From assembly GCA_001316125.1 (NCBI GenBank), contig BBCS01000002.1, positions 124,001 to 188,000 of the forward strand: a stretch of 64,000 nt of DNA. The letters are read 5' to 3'. The notes under the pieces are model-generated. The model was not told the DNA's origin. It ran no database searches and saw nothing but the letters and a program-made list of their open reading frames with translations. The number at the start of each line of letters is the position of its first letter. Position 1 is the stretch's first letter. The position numbers and the translations under genes were made by a program. Positions 21,444-31,291 of this stretch are shown here, one piece after another. The DNA is from Vulcanisaeta distributa JCM 11213 (GTDB lineage Archaea > Thermoproteota > Thermoprotei > Thermoproteales > Thermocladiaceae).

Positions 21444-21959
21444 ATGGTAGGGGGGGGTACACCGATTAGGGAGGGCGACATTAAGAACTACCCGCATGAG
21501 GAGTGGACGAGACCATTCCAGTACAGTGTGACTGCTGGTACGGCTTACTCCAAATTCCTAGATGGCCTAAAGAATGGTAAGATATACGGCACGTACTGCA
21601 GTAAGTGCGGTCATGTATTCGTACCGCCCAAGATGTATTGCCCATACTGCTTTAAGCCCGTGGATGGTTGGGTTGAGGTTAAGGATGAGGGTACGGTAAT
21701 CACAGCGGTGGTTAGTTACATAAGCGCTACGAGGGAGCCGCTTAAGGAGCCTAGGGTTGTTGGTGTCATTAAGCTTGATGTGCCAGGCAAGGAGTTTAGC
21801 GAGCATAGGTTTCCTGGCATAATGCATTACTTATGTGTTGATCCTGAGGATGTTAAGTCAATGAAGGTATTCGGCATGAGGGTTAAGGCTCGGTGGAAGC
21901 CTGCCAATCAAAGAACGGGTTCTGTATTAGATATTGAGTGCTTTGAGCCGGTGAGGTGA
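21444..21959 (+). CDS. DUF35 OB-fold protein with rubredoxin-like zinc ribbon (first of two)
   Basis: Acyl-CoA-binding zinc-ribbon/OB-fold protein of 171 residues. The N-terminal helix leads to the ribbon GTYCSKCGHVFVPPKMYCPYC (four Cys, two C-x2-C knuckles), then an OB-fold with GTVITAVVSY and PRVVGVIKLD. In archaea such proteins commonly act as partners of thiolase/HMG-CoA synthase or related acyl-transferring enzymes, but no such enzyme is adjacent here. The start is uncertain: a G8 tract near 21450 falls within the first codons, and the conserved part begins near PHEEWTRP. It overlaps the next DUF35 gene by one base (TGATG). Confidence 0.82.
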   Translation: MVGGGTPIREGDIKNYPHEEWTRPFQYSVTAGTAYSKFLDGLKNGKIYGTYCSKCGHVFVPPKMYCPYCFKPVDGWVEVKDEGTVITAVVSYISATREPLKEPRVVGVIKLDVPGKEFSEHRFPGIMHYLCVDPEDVKSMKVFGMRVKARWKPANQRTGSVLDIECFEPVR

Positions 21960-22428
21960 TGGGTATGTCCTCGAGAAGATAAATGTGAACAGGGATATTA
22001 GGCATTGGCTCCATATTATCGAGCAGGGCTATAGGTATACCGCAGGCCCGATAGGCACTAAGTTCCTTGAGGCATCAAAGCCGGTAAGTTACTCGCCGGT
22101 AAATGCCCTGTGTGCGGTAGGTTATTAATTCCTCCAAAGGCCTTTTGTCAGTACGATTTCGCCGAGATTAAGGAATTAGTGGAGATAGCACCCGTGGGCA
22201 TTGTTAGGTCTTATACGGTGGTTTACGAGGACTCATACGGCAATAAATTATCTAAGCCCGTGATCATAGGCTTCATAGAGTTCCCAGGGGTTACTGGTGG
22301 TCTCGTTCATTACATAATCAATGTTGAACCAAGTAACGTTAGGTTGGGCTTAAGGTCAGGCCCGTGTTCAAGCCTGAGAGTGAAAGGAAGGCTCCATAAC
22401 GGATATTGTTGGTTTTGAGCCCGCCTAG
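21959..22428 (+). CDS. DUF35 OB-fold zinc-ribbon protein (second of two, frameshifted)
   Basis: Paralogue of the preceding gene, probably its heteromeric partner. From ATG 21959 it reads MGMSSRKINVNRDIRHW with one A restored near 21981, then TKFLEALKAGKLLAGKCPVCGRLLIPPKAFCQYDF and an OB-fold region (GIVRSYTVVYED, IIGFIEFPG). The second knuckle is C-x2-D rather than C-x2-C, so the fourth zinc ligand seems replaced. Two further one-G losses near 22350 and 22391 move the frame; repair gives a C-terminus VGFEPA ending at 22428, like the paralogue's ECFEPVR. Confidence 0.75.
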
Positions 22429-22480
22429 TGCTAACGATTAACGAAAATCTTAAATAGGCATAGGATTGTTGGTTACCTGA

Positions 22481-23169
22481 ATGAGTCAAGCGCAGAGGAG
22501 GATTCCAGTATATAAGAAGATACTGCAGGATAAGATTAAGGAGTGGATGGTTAAGGAATTCCTAAACTATAGACTGGCTAAGCAGGGATACGTTGACTCT
22601 GACGTGCTTAAGACGCCGCTTGGTACGAGGATAATAGTTTATGCCGAGAGACCGAATAGGATTATTGGTAGGAAGGGCGTAATAGTCAAGGAATTAACTG
22701 ATTTACTCAGTAGGAAGCTTGAGGTTGAGAACCCAATAATCGACGTAACCCCCAATACAAAACCCAGAACTTAACCCCCAAGATCATTGCCAACAGAATT
22801 GCATGGGCAATGACTAAGGGCGTTAAGTTCAGGAGGGCTGGCATGATAGCCATTAGGCAGATAATGGATGGCGGTGCTAAGGGCGCTGAGGTCACGATTA
22901 GTGGTAAGTTAACGAGTGAGAGATCGAGGTTTGAGAAGTACATATACGGTACCATCTACAAGAATGGTTATGACTCGAGAACTAAGGTTCAGAGGTTCGT
23001 GGGTCAGGTACTACTGAAGCCGGGTCTTTATGGCATTGAGGTTAGGATAACACCACCAATTAGGTTTAGTGATGAGTTCCAGATAAAACCACCGAGCAGG
23101 GAGGTTGCTGCCGAGGCCCAGGCACAGCAGGTCCAGGGTGGTGAGGGTGGCGAGCAGACAGAGACTTAA
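22481..23169 (+). CDS. rps3: 30S ribosomal protein S3 (frameshifted)
   Basis: Ribosomal S3 with the KH domain: PNRIIGRKGVIVKELTDLL near residue 60, then the C-terminal S3 domain (GLYGIEVRITPPIRF) and a Gln/Glu/Gly-rich tail usual in crenarchaea. Two C4 runs written as C5 near 22752 and 22777 disrupt the frame between DVTP and NPKIIANRIAWAM. The start ATG 22481 follows a TATA-like AAATCTTAAATAGG. It is followed directly by L29 and Rpp29, the order of the archaeal S10-spc cluster. Confidence 0.93.
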
Positions 23170-23372
23170 TGCAAGGACCATTAGGAACATGAAGCCTGAG
23201 GATAGGGCAAAGCTACTAAATGACCTTAGGAATGAGTTGCTTAAGTTGCAGACGCAGAGGGAGCGAGGTACTTTGGATAATCCTGGTAGGGTTAGGGCCG
23301 TCAGGAGGGCTATTGCAGGGTATTAACAATAATGAATGAGGAGGCTAGGAAGGCTGTTAAGGCAGGTGAATG
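23167..23372 (+). CDS. rpl29: 50S ribosomal protein L29 (frameshifted)
   Basis: Small ribosomal protein of about 68 residues with the L29 signature RNELLKLQTQRERGTLDNPGRVRAVRRAIA. In the written sequence no good start is in frame. If ATGCAAGG at about 23172 were ATGGCAAGG (one G lost), the product begins MARTIRNMKPEDR. A second loss (AAGG seen as AGG near 23317) is needed for the C-terminus VLTIMNEEARKAVKAGE. The stop then overlaps the start of Rpp29 (ATGA), as expected in this operon. Confidence 0.85.
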
Positions 23373-23618
23373 AGTAAGCCATTATTATTTAAGTTCATAG
23401 AAACCGTTAATTGTAGAAATAAGTCCTTAAATGGCGTCAGTGGCATAGTTATTGATGAGACGGCTAAGACGGTTAAGGTTCTTACCTTAACTGGTTCCAT
23501 TAAGGTTATTATTAAGGAGGACTGCTGGTTCTATGTGAACATTAATAACTGTACATACCTGGTTAATGGACGTAAGCTAATTCTTAAGGGAGGGAAAGGA
23601 AAATTTTTAAATTCGTAA
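23370..23618 (+). CDS. rnp1: Ribonuclease P protein component 1 (Rpp29/Pop4)
   Basis: Protein subunit of archaeal RNase P, which removes tRNA 5' leaders. The 82-residue product has the Sm-like core: SGIVIDETAKTVKVLTLTGSIKVIIKEDCWFYV, and a C-terminal GRKLILKG segment. The length fits crenarchaeal homologues. It overlaps L29 by four bases. In many archaea S17 follows here; instead an ATP-synthase subunit E gene follows, with a TATA-like AATTTTTAAATTC inside the 3' end of this gene. Confidence 0.85.
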   Translation: MSKPLLFKFIETVNCRNKSLNGVSGIVIDETAKTVKVLTLTGSIKVIIKEDCWFYVNINNCTYLVNGRKLILKGGKGKFLNS

Positions 23619-23633
23619 AATAACCCTTGCCAC

Positions 23634-24231
23634 GTGTCTGAGCAGGAACTTACTGAGCGATTAATTAGCGGTATCATCACCCGACTTGAGAATGAGATTA
23701 ATGAGTGGAGTAACAACGTTAGGCTCAGGGCCGAGGCTGAACTCCTTGATGGTGTTAGGGCAATAATTGACAAGTACTCGGGCACTCTTGAGAATATTGA
23801 TAAGGAGTTGAATATGGAGAGGGAGTATAGGCTTTATGACGAAATGATGAAGGAGAAGAGGGAGAAATTGAGCATTCTTGAAGAGGCCTATGCGGAGGTT
23901 GTTAGGAGGATTAAGGAGAGGATTAGTTCCATGAGGGGGCACTGATGATTATAAGAAGTTCCTTAAGAGTTCGATTTTATGGGCTATGTCAATAATAGGT
24001 TCGAGGGAATTAACAATAACGGTAAGCGAAGCCGATAAGGATGTCACCGAGGAGTTAGTATCAGAACTCGGACTTAATGCGACTGTAAACACTACGGAAG
24101 AGGAGTTGTTGGGTGCTATTATTTCCTCGGCTGATGGGTCCATAAGAGTTGATGCAACGCTTGATTCCAGGCTTAGGCTTATGGAGCATCAAATAAAGAC
24201 TTTACTGGCGCACCTGGCTTCGTCGGGTTAG
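23634..24231 (+). CDS. atpE: A-type ATP synthase subunit E (frameshifted)
   Basis: Peripheral stalk subunit. The N-terminal half is a long charged coiled coil (LENEINEWSNNVRLRAEAELLDGVRAIIDKY); the C-terminal half carries the globular domain (ELTITVSEADKDVTEELVSELG). The two halves are in different frames because AGG-GGC near 23938 is written with G5 in place of G4. The repaired length is about 198 residues, normal for subunit E. Start GTG 23634. It lies just before atpA on the same strand. Confidence 0.82.
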
Positions 24232-24253
24232 GTCGTTTATAATGTAGAATTAA

Positions 24254-24263
24254 TTTTAAATAT
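24254..24263 (+). promoter_or_regulatory. TATA box of atpA
   Basis: TTTTAAATAT lies 20-29 bases before GTG 24283, in the short gap after atpE. It suggests atpA can be transcribed separately as a leaderless mRNA. Confidence 0.5.
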
Positions 24264-24282
24264 GTAGAATTTAGCTCACGTC

Positions 24283-26097
24283 GTGTCATCAGGTAAGGGT
24301 AGGATCGTCTACATAAGTGGACCCGTGGTTAAGGCTGAATTACCTGGTGCATTACTCTACGAGTTAGTCTTTGTTGGAGAACTTGGTCTCTTTGGTGAGG
24401 TCGTTAGGATTCAGGGCGACATGGCCTTCATACAGGTTTACGAGGAGACAACGGGATTAAAACCTGGTGAACCCGTTGTCAGAACTGGCGAACCACTTAG
24501 TGCCTGGCTAGGGCCTGGCATACTTAATAGGGTTTATGATGGTGTTCAAAGGCCATTACCATTGATATTTGATCTAACGAAGAGACCCTTCGTCGCCAGG
24601 GGTATTAATTACGAGAAGGCACCACCACTGGACTTCAATAAGAAGTGGAGGTGGATACCGAAGGTTAAGGTTGGCGATGAGGTTGAGGTTGGCGACATAC
24701 TTGGTATCGTTCCAGAAACACCGCTGATTGAGCATAGGATCCTCTACCCACCAATATACAGGGCTGGCGGTGTTGTTAAGTACGTAGCCCCCCCTGAGGG
24801 TGAGTACACAATAGATGATGTGATTGCGGAGGTGGAGACTAAGGAGGGCACGGTAAAGGTTAAGATGTGGCATAAGTGGCCTGTGAGGAGACCGAGGCCA
24901 TTTAGGGAGAAGTTACCGCCTGTCGAGCCATTGATAACGGGTATTAGGACCATAGACACCTTATTCCCAATAGCCATCGGCGGCGCGGCCGCTATACCTG
25001 GGCCATTTGGCAGTGGTAAGACGGTAACAATAAGGACATTGGCAATGTATAGTGAGGCTAGGTTGGTATTCCCTGTGCTTTGTGGTGAGCGTGGTAATGA
25101 GGCTGCTGATGCACTGCAGGGATTGCTTAAGCTCGTTGACCCAAACACTGGTAGACCGTTAATGGAGAGGACTACGATCATTGTAAACACGTCCAACATG
25201 CCCGTAGCGGCTAGGGAAGCAAGTATTTACATGGGTGTCACCATAGCTGAGTACTTCAGGGACCAGGGCTATGACGCGTTCCTAATGGCTGACTCAACAA
25301 GTAGGTGGGCTGAGGCTATGAGAGAGGTTGCCTTGAGAATCGGCGAGATGCCCAGCGAGGAGGGATTTCCGGCGTACTTACCTACTAGGTTGGCTGAGTT
25401 CTACGAGAGGGCTGGCAGGGTAGTAACCCTCGGCAAGGGTAACAGGCTTGGCTCAGTCACTATTGCGGCATCAGTATCACCACCCGGCGGCGACTTTACG
25501 GAGCCTGTGACGAGCCATACCCTCAGGTTCATAGGTGCCTTCTGGCCCTTAGACGCCAAGCTAGCCTACTCAAGGCATTACCCAGCCATTAATTGGCTAA
25601 TGGGCTTTAGTAGGTACGTTGATACGGTGGCCGAGTGGTATCAGAAGAATGTCGCACTTGACTGGAGGGAGCTCAGGGATGAGGCTGTTAGGATACTAAC
25701 TAGGGAGGCTGAGCTTCAGGAGGTCGTGAGGATACTCGGCACTGAGGCACTCAGTGAGCAGGAGAAGCACCTACTAAACGCGGCATTCCTGATTAGGGAG
25801 GGCTTCCTAAAGCAGGATGCGTACCACCCAGTCGATGTTAAGTCATTACCACCCAAGCAGTATTGGTTATTGAGACTAATCATAACGTTCTATAGGAAGG
25901 GCCTTGAGGCGATAAACCACGGAGTGCCTGCCTCAGCGCTTAGGGAGTTGGACGTGGTTAAGAGACTGGCTAGGCTTAGGATGGAGGTTAGGAATGAGGA
26001 GTATAAGAAGTTGGTTGATTACGAGCAGGAGTTGATAAGCGCCATTGAAAACCTGGTTAAGCAGTACGAGACCCAGAGGGTAACGGCTACGGCTTAG
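24283..26097 (+). CDS. atpA: A-type ATP synthase catalytic subunit A
   Basis: Catalytic nucleotide-binding subunit of the A1Ao ATP synthase, 604 residues, intact. It shows the N-terminal barrel (YISGPVVKAELPG), the A-subunit-specific non-homologous insert (about 110-200), Walker A GPFGSGKT at 240-247, catalytic GERGNE at 268-273, LMADSTSRWAEAMRE, and SVSPPGGDFTEPVTS. A C7 tract near 24788 gives VAPPEGEYT where relatives generally have a single Pro. That is the same +3 pattern seen in many other genes here, so the extra Pro may not be real. Confidence 0.97.
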   Translation: MSSGKGRIVYISGPVVKAELPGALLYELVFVGELGLFGEVVRIQGDMAFIQVYEETTGLKPGEPVVRTGEPLSAWLGPGILNRVYDGVQRPLPLIFDLTKRPFVARGINYEKAPPLDFNKKWRWIPKVKVGDEVEVGDILGIVPETPLIEHRILYPPIYRAGGVVKYVAPPEGEYTIDDVIAEVETKEGTVKVKMWHKWPVRRPRPFREKLPPVEPLITGIRTIDTLFPIAIGGAAAIPGPFGSGKTVTIRTLAMYSEARLVFPVLCGERGNEAADALQGLLKLVDPNTGRPLMERTTIIVNTSNMPVAAREASIYMGVTIAEYFRDQGYDAFLMADSTSRWAEAMREVALRIGEMPSEEGFPAYLPTRLAEFYERAGRVVTLGKGNRLGSVTIAASVSPPGGDFTEPVTSHTLRFIGAFWPLDAKLAYSRHYPAINWLMGFSRYVDTVAEWYQKNVALDWRELRDEAVRILTREAELQEVVRILGTEALSEQEKHLLNAAFLIREGFLKQDAYHPVDVKSLPPKQYWLLRLIITFYRKGLEAINHGVPASALRELDVVKRLARLRMEVRNEEYKKLVDYEQELISAIENLVKQYETQRVTATA

Positions 26098-26098
26098 G

Positions 26099-26694
26099 TT
26101 AAAAACCCTGAATGCTCATTACCGTGCTAATTAGCGACCTTATTACCTGGTAATTCTCACTCCCACATAACACAATTGTGTATTTATTGCATGAAATACT
26201 ATCTAGCTTGCTTAACTCCTCAGCAGCCTCCTGCGATAACTCATCGAGGTAGTTATTAAGCTTAAGTATTAGGAACCTATTCTGCGGGCACACGAATTTA
26301 AGGAATAATGCTGCGTCAGAACCATTCTTTATTGCGATGTCCCTAAGCCTTACGACTGAGTCCTCATTAATACTCCGGCTTATTACGGATACGTAGCACC
26401 TCCTGCACTCGCACCTAAATACCTGGGGGGGAACTTCGTGACATCCCTTATCTCATCAATGCCTAAATCACGTAATAAGTCATTAAGTAACTCCTCACCC
26501 TTACTCGTCAACTCCGCCCCCCCACCCCCCCTCATAACCCTAATGGCCCCCCCTTTATCCCTAAGCTCATTGAGCACACGCCTCACGACACCCTCCCCCC
26601 CCATGCCTGAGACAGCACTCAGTGAGTATCTGCCCATTCTTCCATACCTCTTAAGCATCAGGAGCACCGTTAACTCCTCAGCGCTCATTTGCAT
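26099..26694 (-). CDS. DUF4443-like winged-helix protein with Cys pair (frameshifted)
   Basis: Predicted DNA-binding protein of about 197 residues. The N-terminus is a winged helix (LLMLKRYGRMGRYSLSAVSG...VVRRVLNELRDKG...LTSKGEELL) like archaeal DUF4443 proteins. After KFPPQ the correct frame continues FRCECRRCYVSVISRSINEDSVVRLRDIAIKNG, a C-x-C-x2-C motif, then a C-terminal domain ending MSIQGF. The break at 26424 fits a C5 tract written as C7. Four more C7 tracts lie in the winged helix, giving doubled Gly. Convergent with atpA, two bases apart. Confidence 0.68.
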
Positions 26695-26737
26695 TAGTTA
26701 TTAGTTATCTAAGGTAAAAATAATTTTCCTTACCAAG

Positions 26738-26746
26738 TTATACTTA
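26738..26746 (+). promoter_or_regulatory. TATA box of cysS
   Basis: TTATACTTA lies 19-27 bases upstream of GTG 26765, which supports that start over the later ATG. Confidence 0.4.
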
Positions 26747-26764
26747 TTAATCCTTACAGTAATT

Positions 26765-28269
26765 GTGCCTGGTGGTTATCATTTGCCCAGTAAGGGCATG
26801 TACACAAACTCAAGGGAATTGCCAATAATAGCCTATAACACTGCATCAAAAAGCCTCGAGAAGATAACCCTACTACGCCCTGGCCTGGCTAGGATCTACG
26901 TCTGCGGATTGACTCCGTACGATTCAATGCATGTTGGTCATGCAAGGACGTTTGTGTTTTACGACATATTTAGGAGATACCTAGAGTACCTGGGGGGGTT
27001 GAGGTTAGGTTTGTGACGAACTTCACGGACATCGATGACAAGATAATTAACAAGGCAAGGCAGGAGTTTGGGGTGAATTGATTAATAGGTGGTACGAGGT
27101 ACCCAGCAGGTACATTAGGGAGTTCTTTGATGCCATGGATAGGCTATACGTGAAGAGGGCGTATGCATACCCAAGGGTTACTGAGAACATAAATGACATG
27201 CTAAGGTGGATTCAGGAATTGGTAGGTAAGAACTTGGCCTACGTAAGTCCGGATGGCTCCGTGTACTTCGACATAACCAAGGTCCCCCCCAGGTACGGCG
27301 AGTTCTCCGGGCAGAAGATCGAGGACTTAGTGGCGGGTGCAGGGTAGAGCCTGAACCAGGTAAGAGGAACCCGCTGGACTTCGCACTCTGGAAGTCGTGG
27401 AGTGAGGGTGAGCCGTGGTGGAACAGCCCCCTGGAGCCCAGGCAGGCCTGGCTGGCACCTGGAGTGCGTGGTAATGTCCAGTAAGTACCTCGGCGTGCCC
27501 TTCGACATACACGGTGGTGGGCAGGACCTAATATTCCCACATCATGAGAATGAGATTGCCATTGCCAGGGTTTACTTCGGCATTGATTACTTCGCTAGGT
27601 ACTGGATACACGTTGTTGGTGACGATTAAGGGGCAGAAGATGAGTAAGTCCCTCGGCAACATAATACCGATAATGGAGGTGCTGAGGAAGTATGATGGCG
27701 AGGTACTGAGGCTTTACTATGCCATGACCCAGTACAGAAAGCCCATGGACTTCGACCCAGACTCCCTGGACCAAGTCAAGAATTCACTGATGAGTGTATA
27801 CGCGGCTTATGACATGCTGACCGAGGCAATAAACGAGGCAGCTGACATCGGCGACAGGGATGCTGAGTTATTAAGTAGGGTTAATGACTTTGTTAATTCC
27901 TTCGAGGAATCATTAAATAATGATATCAACACGAGTGGCGCAGTCGCGGCGCTAATGGACTTCGCGAGGTACATAACATCCACGGTCATCTATAACACAC
28001 AACACTACTCAAAGAATGCCTTAACAAATGCATTAACGGCATTTAGTGACCTGGCAAACATACTCGGCATTCTAAATAGGACGAGACTACCACCATCGCT
28101 AGTGTCATTGATAGATACGTTGATAAGGGTCAGGATGCAACTAAGGGCTAGGAAAATGTTCGATATAGCCGATGAGATTAGGAACGAACTTAGCAAACTG
28201 GGCGTTGTGGTGAGCGACGTCGGCAACAAGACGTATTGGTATATCGATAGGGACAAACTGACCCAATGA
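26765..28269 (+). CDS. cysS: Cysteinyl-tRNA synthetase (frameshifted)
   Basis: Class I aminoacyl-tRNA synthetase charging tRNA-Cys. HIGH-type motif [16 protein letters not shown], zinc-site [10 protein letters not shown] and [23 protein letters not shown], then the helical DALR-like C-terminus ([16 protein letters not shown]... [14 protein letters not shown]...DVGNKTYWY). Breaks: near 26992 ([17 protein letters not shown] needs G5 but has G7), about 27080, 27342 (one A lost), 27432 (C4 seen as C5) and about 27622. All pieces are in order on one strand. A G/C tract near 27284 gives an extra Pro. Confidence 0.92.
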
Positions 28270-28295
28270 GATTAAATGACATGACTTGGACCTGC

Positions 28296-28329
28296 AGAGT
28301 CGCCGTAGTTATATATACACGGCGACTCT
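28296..28329. repeat. Perfect 11-bp inverted repeat around an AT-rich loop
   Basis: Arms AGAGTCGCCGT (28296-28306) and ACGGCGACTCT (28319-28329) pair perfectly; the 12-base loop is agttatatatac. It sits in the 154-base gap between cysS and the glucoamylase gene. It could be an RNA hairpin at the 3' end of the cysS transcript, or a two-armed operator flanking a TATA-like TATATA. Confidence 0.75.
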
Positions 28330-28423
28330 TCCTGCCCAAACTCATTATGGGCATTATCAATTAGTGCCCTGCAGTTTAGTAGGGCTTTCCAGTAAATACT
28401 TTTATTCTCCTTAATCAGAATTA

Positions 28424-30284
28424 ATGCGGATGAGGACGGTATTCCTTAGTAATGGCTCATTTGCAGCGTTATATGATGAGAATTATTACATAAGGGATAT
28501 TTACTACCCACTACTTGGTCAGCACCATCATCATCCTTCGGTGGTAAGTTCAGGATTGGTATTTGGCATGATGGTAGGTTCACCTGGCTTGAGGGCATCG
28601 GTAATAAGGAGATTAGGTTATCGGGTTCAAAGGCTGAGCTTCATGCCCAGTGGGATGGGCTTGACATTCACATGGAGGATACCGTATTAATACCGCAGCC
28701 CATGCTCGTTAGGCACGTATCCATCAAGGGACCCGGCTTTGTCAGGGTTATCTTTTACCACGACTTTAAATTAAATGATTATGAGGCTGGCGACACCGCA
28801 TTCTACGATCCATCACTCGACGCCATATTCCATTATAAAGGAAATACGTGGTTTGGCATAGCATCCACAAACCCAATCTACGAGTACACCACGGGTAGGA
28901 GGGACCTTAACGTAGTCCTGCCTGACTGTGAGGATGGCATATTGAGTAAGAATCCAATAGCCCAGGGCTCCGTGGCCTCCGCAATATCCATAGCTAGCCC
29001 CGAGTTCTACTACTTCATCGCAGCTGGGGATAATTACGAGAGGGTTATGAAACTAATAATTGAGCTTAGGGATAGGAAAAACGTGGAGACTTACTTCCGC
29101 AGGTCAGTGAATTACTGGAGTAATGTGGCTGCGGAGTACAGCGATGATGAGTTGGCGTCCCAAAGCATTGTGGTTCTGCTTGGGCATGTGGGTGTTAATG
29201 GTTCAATACCCGCCTCACTGGACACATCAATAATAAAGTTCAACCTAGACACATATGGCTACCTATGGCCTAGGGATGCTGCGTTTGCAGCCATAGCTCT
29301 AGACATGGCGGGTTATTACACGTTCACTAAGCGCTTCTATTCCTTGGCGTTTAAGTTATTCGGTGGTGAGGGCTTCCTATTTCAGAAGTATAATCCAAGC
29401 GGTACCTGGGGGGGCTCAACGTGGCATCCATGGACCATCAGGAGTAGGAAGTCCCTGAATATCCAGGAGGATGAGACAGCAACCGTGATATACGCCTTCT
29501 GGCATTACTTCCAGAGGACTAGGGATTATGACCTGCTTAGGGAGGTTTATGACGTAATAACCAGGGCTGCGAACTTCATGACTAATTTTAGGGATGAGAA
29601 ACTGAAATTACCCCCCCTCGAATCCTACGACCTATGGGAGGAGAGACTCGGTGTACATACGTACACGGCAGCTTCGGTATACGCTGGACTACTTGCGGCA
29701 AGCAATTTGGCCAAGATGCTTGGTGAATATGAAAACGCTAGTAAGTGGGAGGAGACCGCCATGGAGATTCGAGAGGCCATTAGGAATTACCTATTCGATA
29801 AGGAGAGGGGGGGCGTATTCTACAGGTCAGTCAGGGTTGATGATGGTAAGATAACGGAGGTCGATAGGACCGTTGACGCAAGTATAATGGGCGTGTACCT
29901 ATTCAATGTGTTTGACGCCTATGAGCCCATGCTTGAGAGCAGTGTTAAGGTTATTATGGATAGGCTTTGGGTTAAGCCCATAGGAGGCATCGCCCGTTAT
30001 GAGGGTGATTACTACCAAAGGGTTCCCGGTGATTATGGTGGTATTCCCGGTAATCCATGGATAATAACCACGCTTTGGGTCGCCCAGTACTACATGGCTA
30101 AGGGTGATTGTTATAGGGCTAAGGAGTTGATGGCTGGGTCAATAGGGTAAGGACGCCCACGAACCTACTACCCGAGCAGGTTGACCCATTCAGGGGGGGA
30201 TTGCCGGTTTCGGTAACCCCGCTTGTTTGGAGTCATGCGGAGTATTTAAGGGCTTACATAATGAGGAGGAAACAGTGTGCTTAA
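28424..30284 (+). CDS. GH15 glucoamylase / glucan 1,4-alpha-glucosidase (frameshifted)
   Basis: Releases glucose from non-reducing ends of alpha-glucans. The N-terminal beta-domain ([21 protein letters not shown]... [15 protein letters not shown]) is followed by the (alpha/alpha)6 domain with [51 protein letters not shown] (probable catalytic Glu region), ESYDLWEER, and [16 protein letters not shown]...[15 protein letters not shown] break near 28535 and a one-C loss near 30132 (GCCTGG seen as GCTGG) are repaired; the C-terminus then reads [14 protein letters not shown]...[14 protein letters not shown]. No export signal is seen, so intracellular. The 3' end overlaps the convergent PFK gene by four bases. 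Confidence 0.9.
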
Positions 30285-31291
30285 AGTTCCCAATACGTCT
30301 CGTAAAGCTTCATCCAATAACCACTAACCAACCTATTCTTGCCCAGGACCTCCGTTATTGGCACCCTGACTATGTCACCACCTCTATAGGCAACCATCTT
30401 CCCAAAGTCATCACCCTCAATAGCATTGAAGGTCTCCGTGGCGAACCTAACGGCTAACAACCTATCAAACGCTGTTGGTGGTGCACCCCCCCTAATTATG
30501 TGGCCTGGAATCACGGCCCTAGTCTCAAGTCCCGTAACCTTCTCTATGTACTGGGCAAGCTCATTACCAACACCACCAAGCCTCGAGTGCCCAAACTCAT
30601 CCTTAGGCCCACCATACTCCTTAATACCCTCAGAGACCACGACCAATGCCCACCTCCTATCCTTATAAACCTCCCTAACTCTATTAGCAACGACGTCCCA
30701 GTTAATAGGCTTCTCGGGTATTAGGACGAAGTCAGCCATCGTGGCTAAACCAGTGAATAAGGCTATCCAACCAGCCTCCCTACCCATAACCTCAACAACA
30801 CCAACCCTCTCATGGGAAATCAACGTAGTCTTGAAGGACTCAGTAACCTTAATGGCCTCATTGACCGCCGTGTCGAAGCCTATTGTGTAGTCAGTGCCAT
30901 ATACATCATTGTCTATTGTCTTCGGAATGCCAACCACATTAGCCAAACCCCTTGCCTGGGTCTGCGCCGCTGCGCTCAGCGTGTCGTCACCGCCAATCGC
31001 AACAATCACGTCCAAACCAAGCTCCCTTAAATTTCTGGCAAAGATCTCAGCCCTACTCTCATCCTTAAATGGGTTGGTCCTTGATGTCCTAATGAACGTA
31101 CCACCCTCGAATGCGAAATCTATTAAGTCCTTAGACGTGATCCTCCTAACCTCCTTATCCAATATACCCCCCCTCCAGCCATGGAATATTGCGTAAACCT
31201 CGTGCCTTTTCTCCAATAACTTAGTCAGTGCATACACAGCTATGTTAAGTCCTGGTGCATCACCGCCTCCCGTGAGGATACCCACCTTCAT
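30281..31291 (-). CDS. pfp: 6-phosphofructokinase, probably PPi-dependent
   Basis: Phosphorylates fructose 6-phosphate. 336 residues, intact, with [13 protein letters not shown] at the start, [10 protein letters not shown] (Asp after GGD), [12 protein letters not shown] (Lys where ATP-PFKs have Gly), GREAGWIAL and [15 protein letters not shown]. The Asp and Lys substitutions are the established marks of PPi-dependent enzymes. ATG 31291 overlaps the end of the aldolase gene by four bases (ATGA). An fba-pfp operon is described for Thermoproteus tenax, so the reversible PPi enzyme probably works with the aldolase in both glycolysis and gluconeogenesis. Confidence 0.92.
   Translation of the reverse strand: MKVGILTGGGDAPGLNIAVYALTKLLEKRHEVYAIFHGWRGGILDKEVRRITSKDLIDFAFEGGTFIRTSRTNPFKDESRAEIFARNLRELGLDVIVAIGGDDTLSAAAQTQARGLANVVGIPKTIDNDVYGTDYTIGFDTAVNEAIKVTESFKTTLISHERVGVVEVMGREAGWIALFTGLATMADFVLIPEKPINWDVVANRVREVYKDRRWALVVVSEGIKEYGGPKDEFGHSRLGGVGNELAQYIEKVTGLETRAVIPGHIIRGGAPPTAFDRLLAVRFATETFNAIEGDDFGKMVAYRGGDIVRVPITEVLGKNRLVSGYWMKLYETYWEL

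Noticed and set aside
27178..27540. Arg/Pro/Ser-rich open frames inside cysS
   Set aside because: They overlap the conserved zinc-site region of cysS on the other strand and have low-complexity composition.
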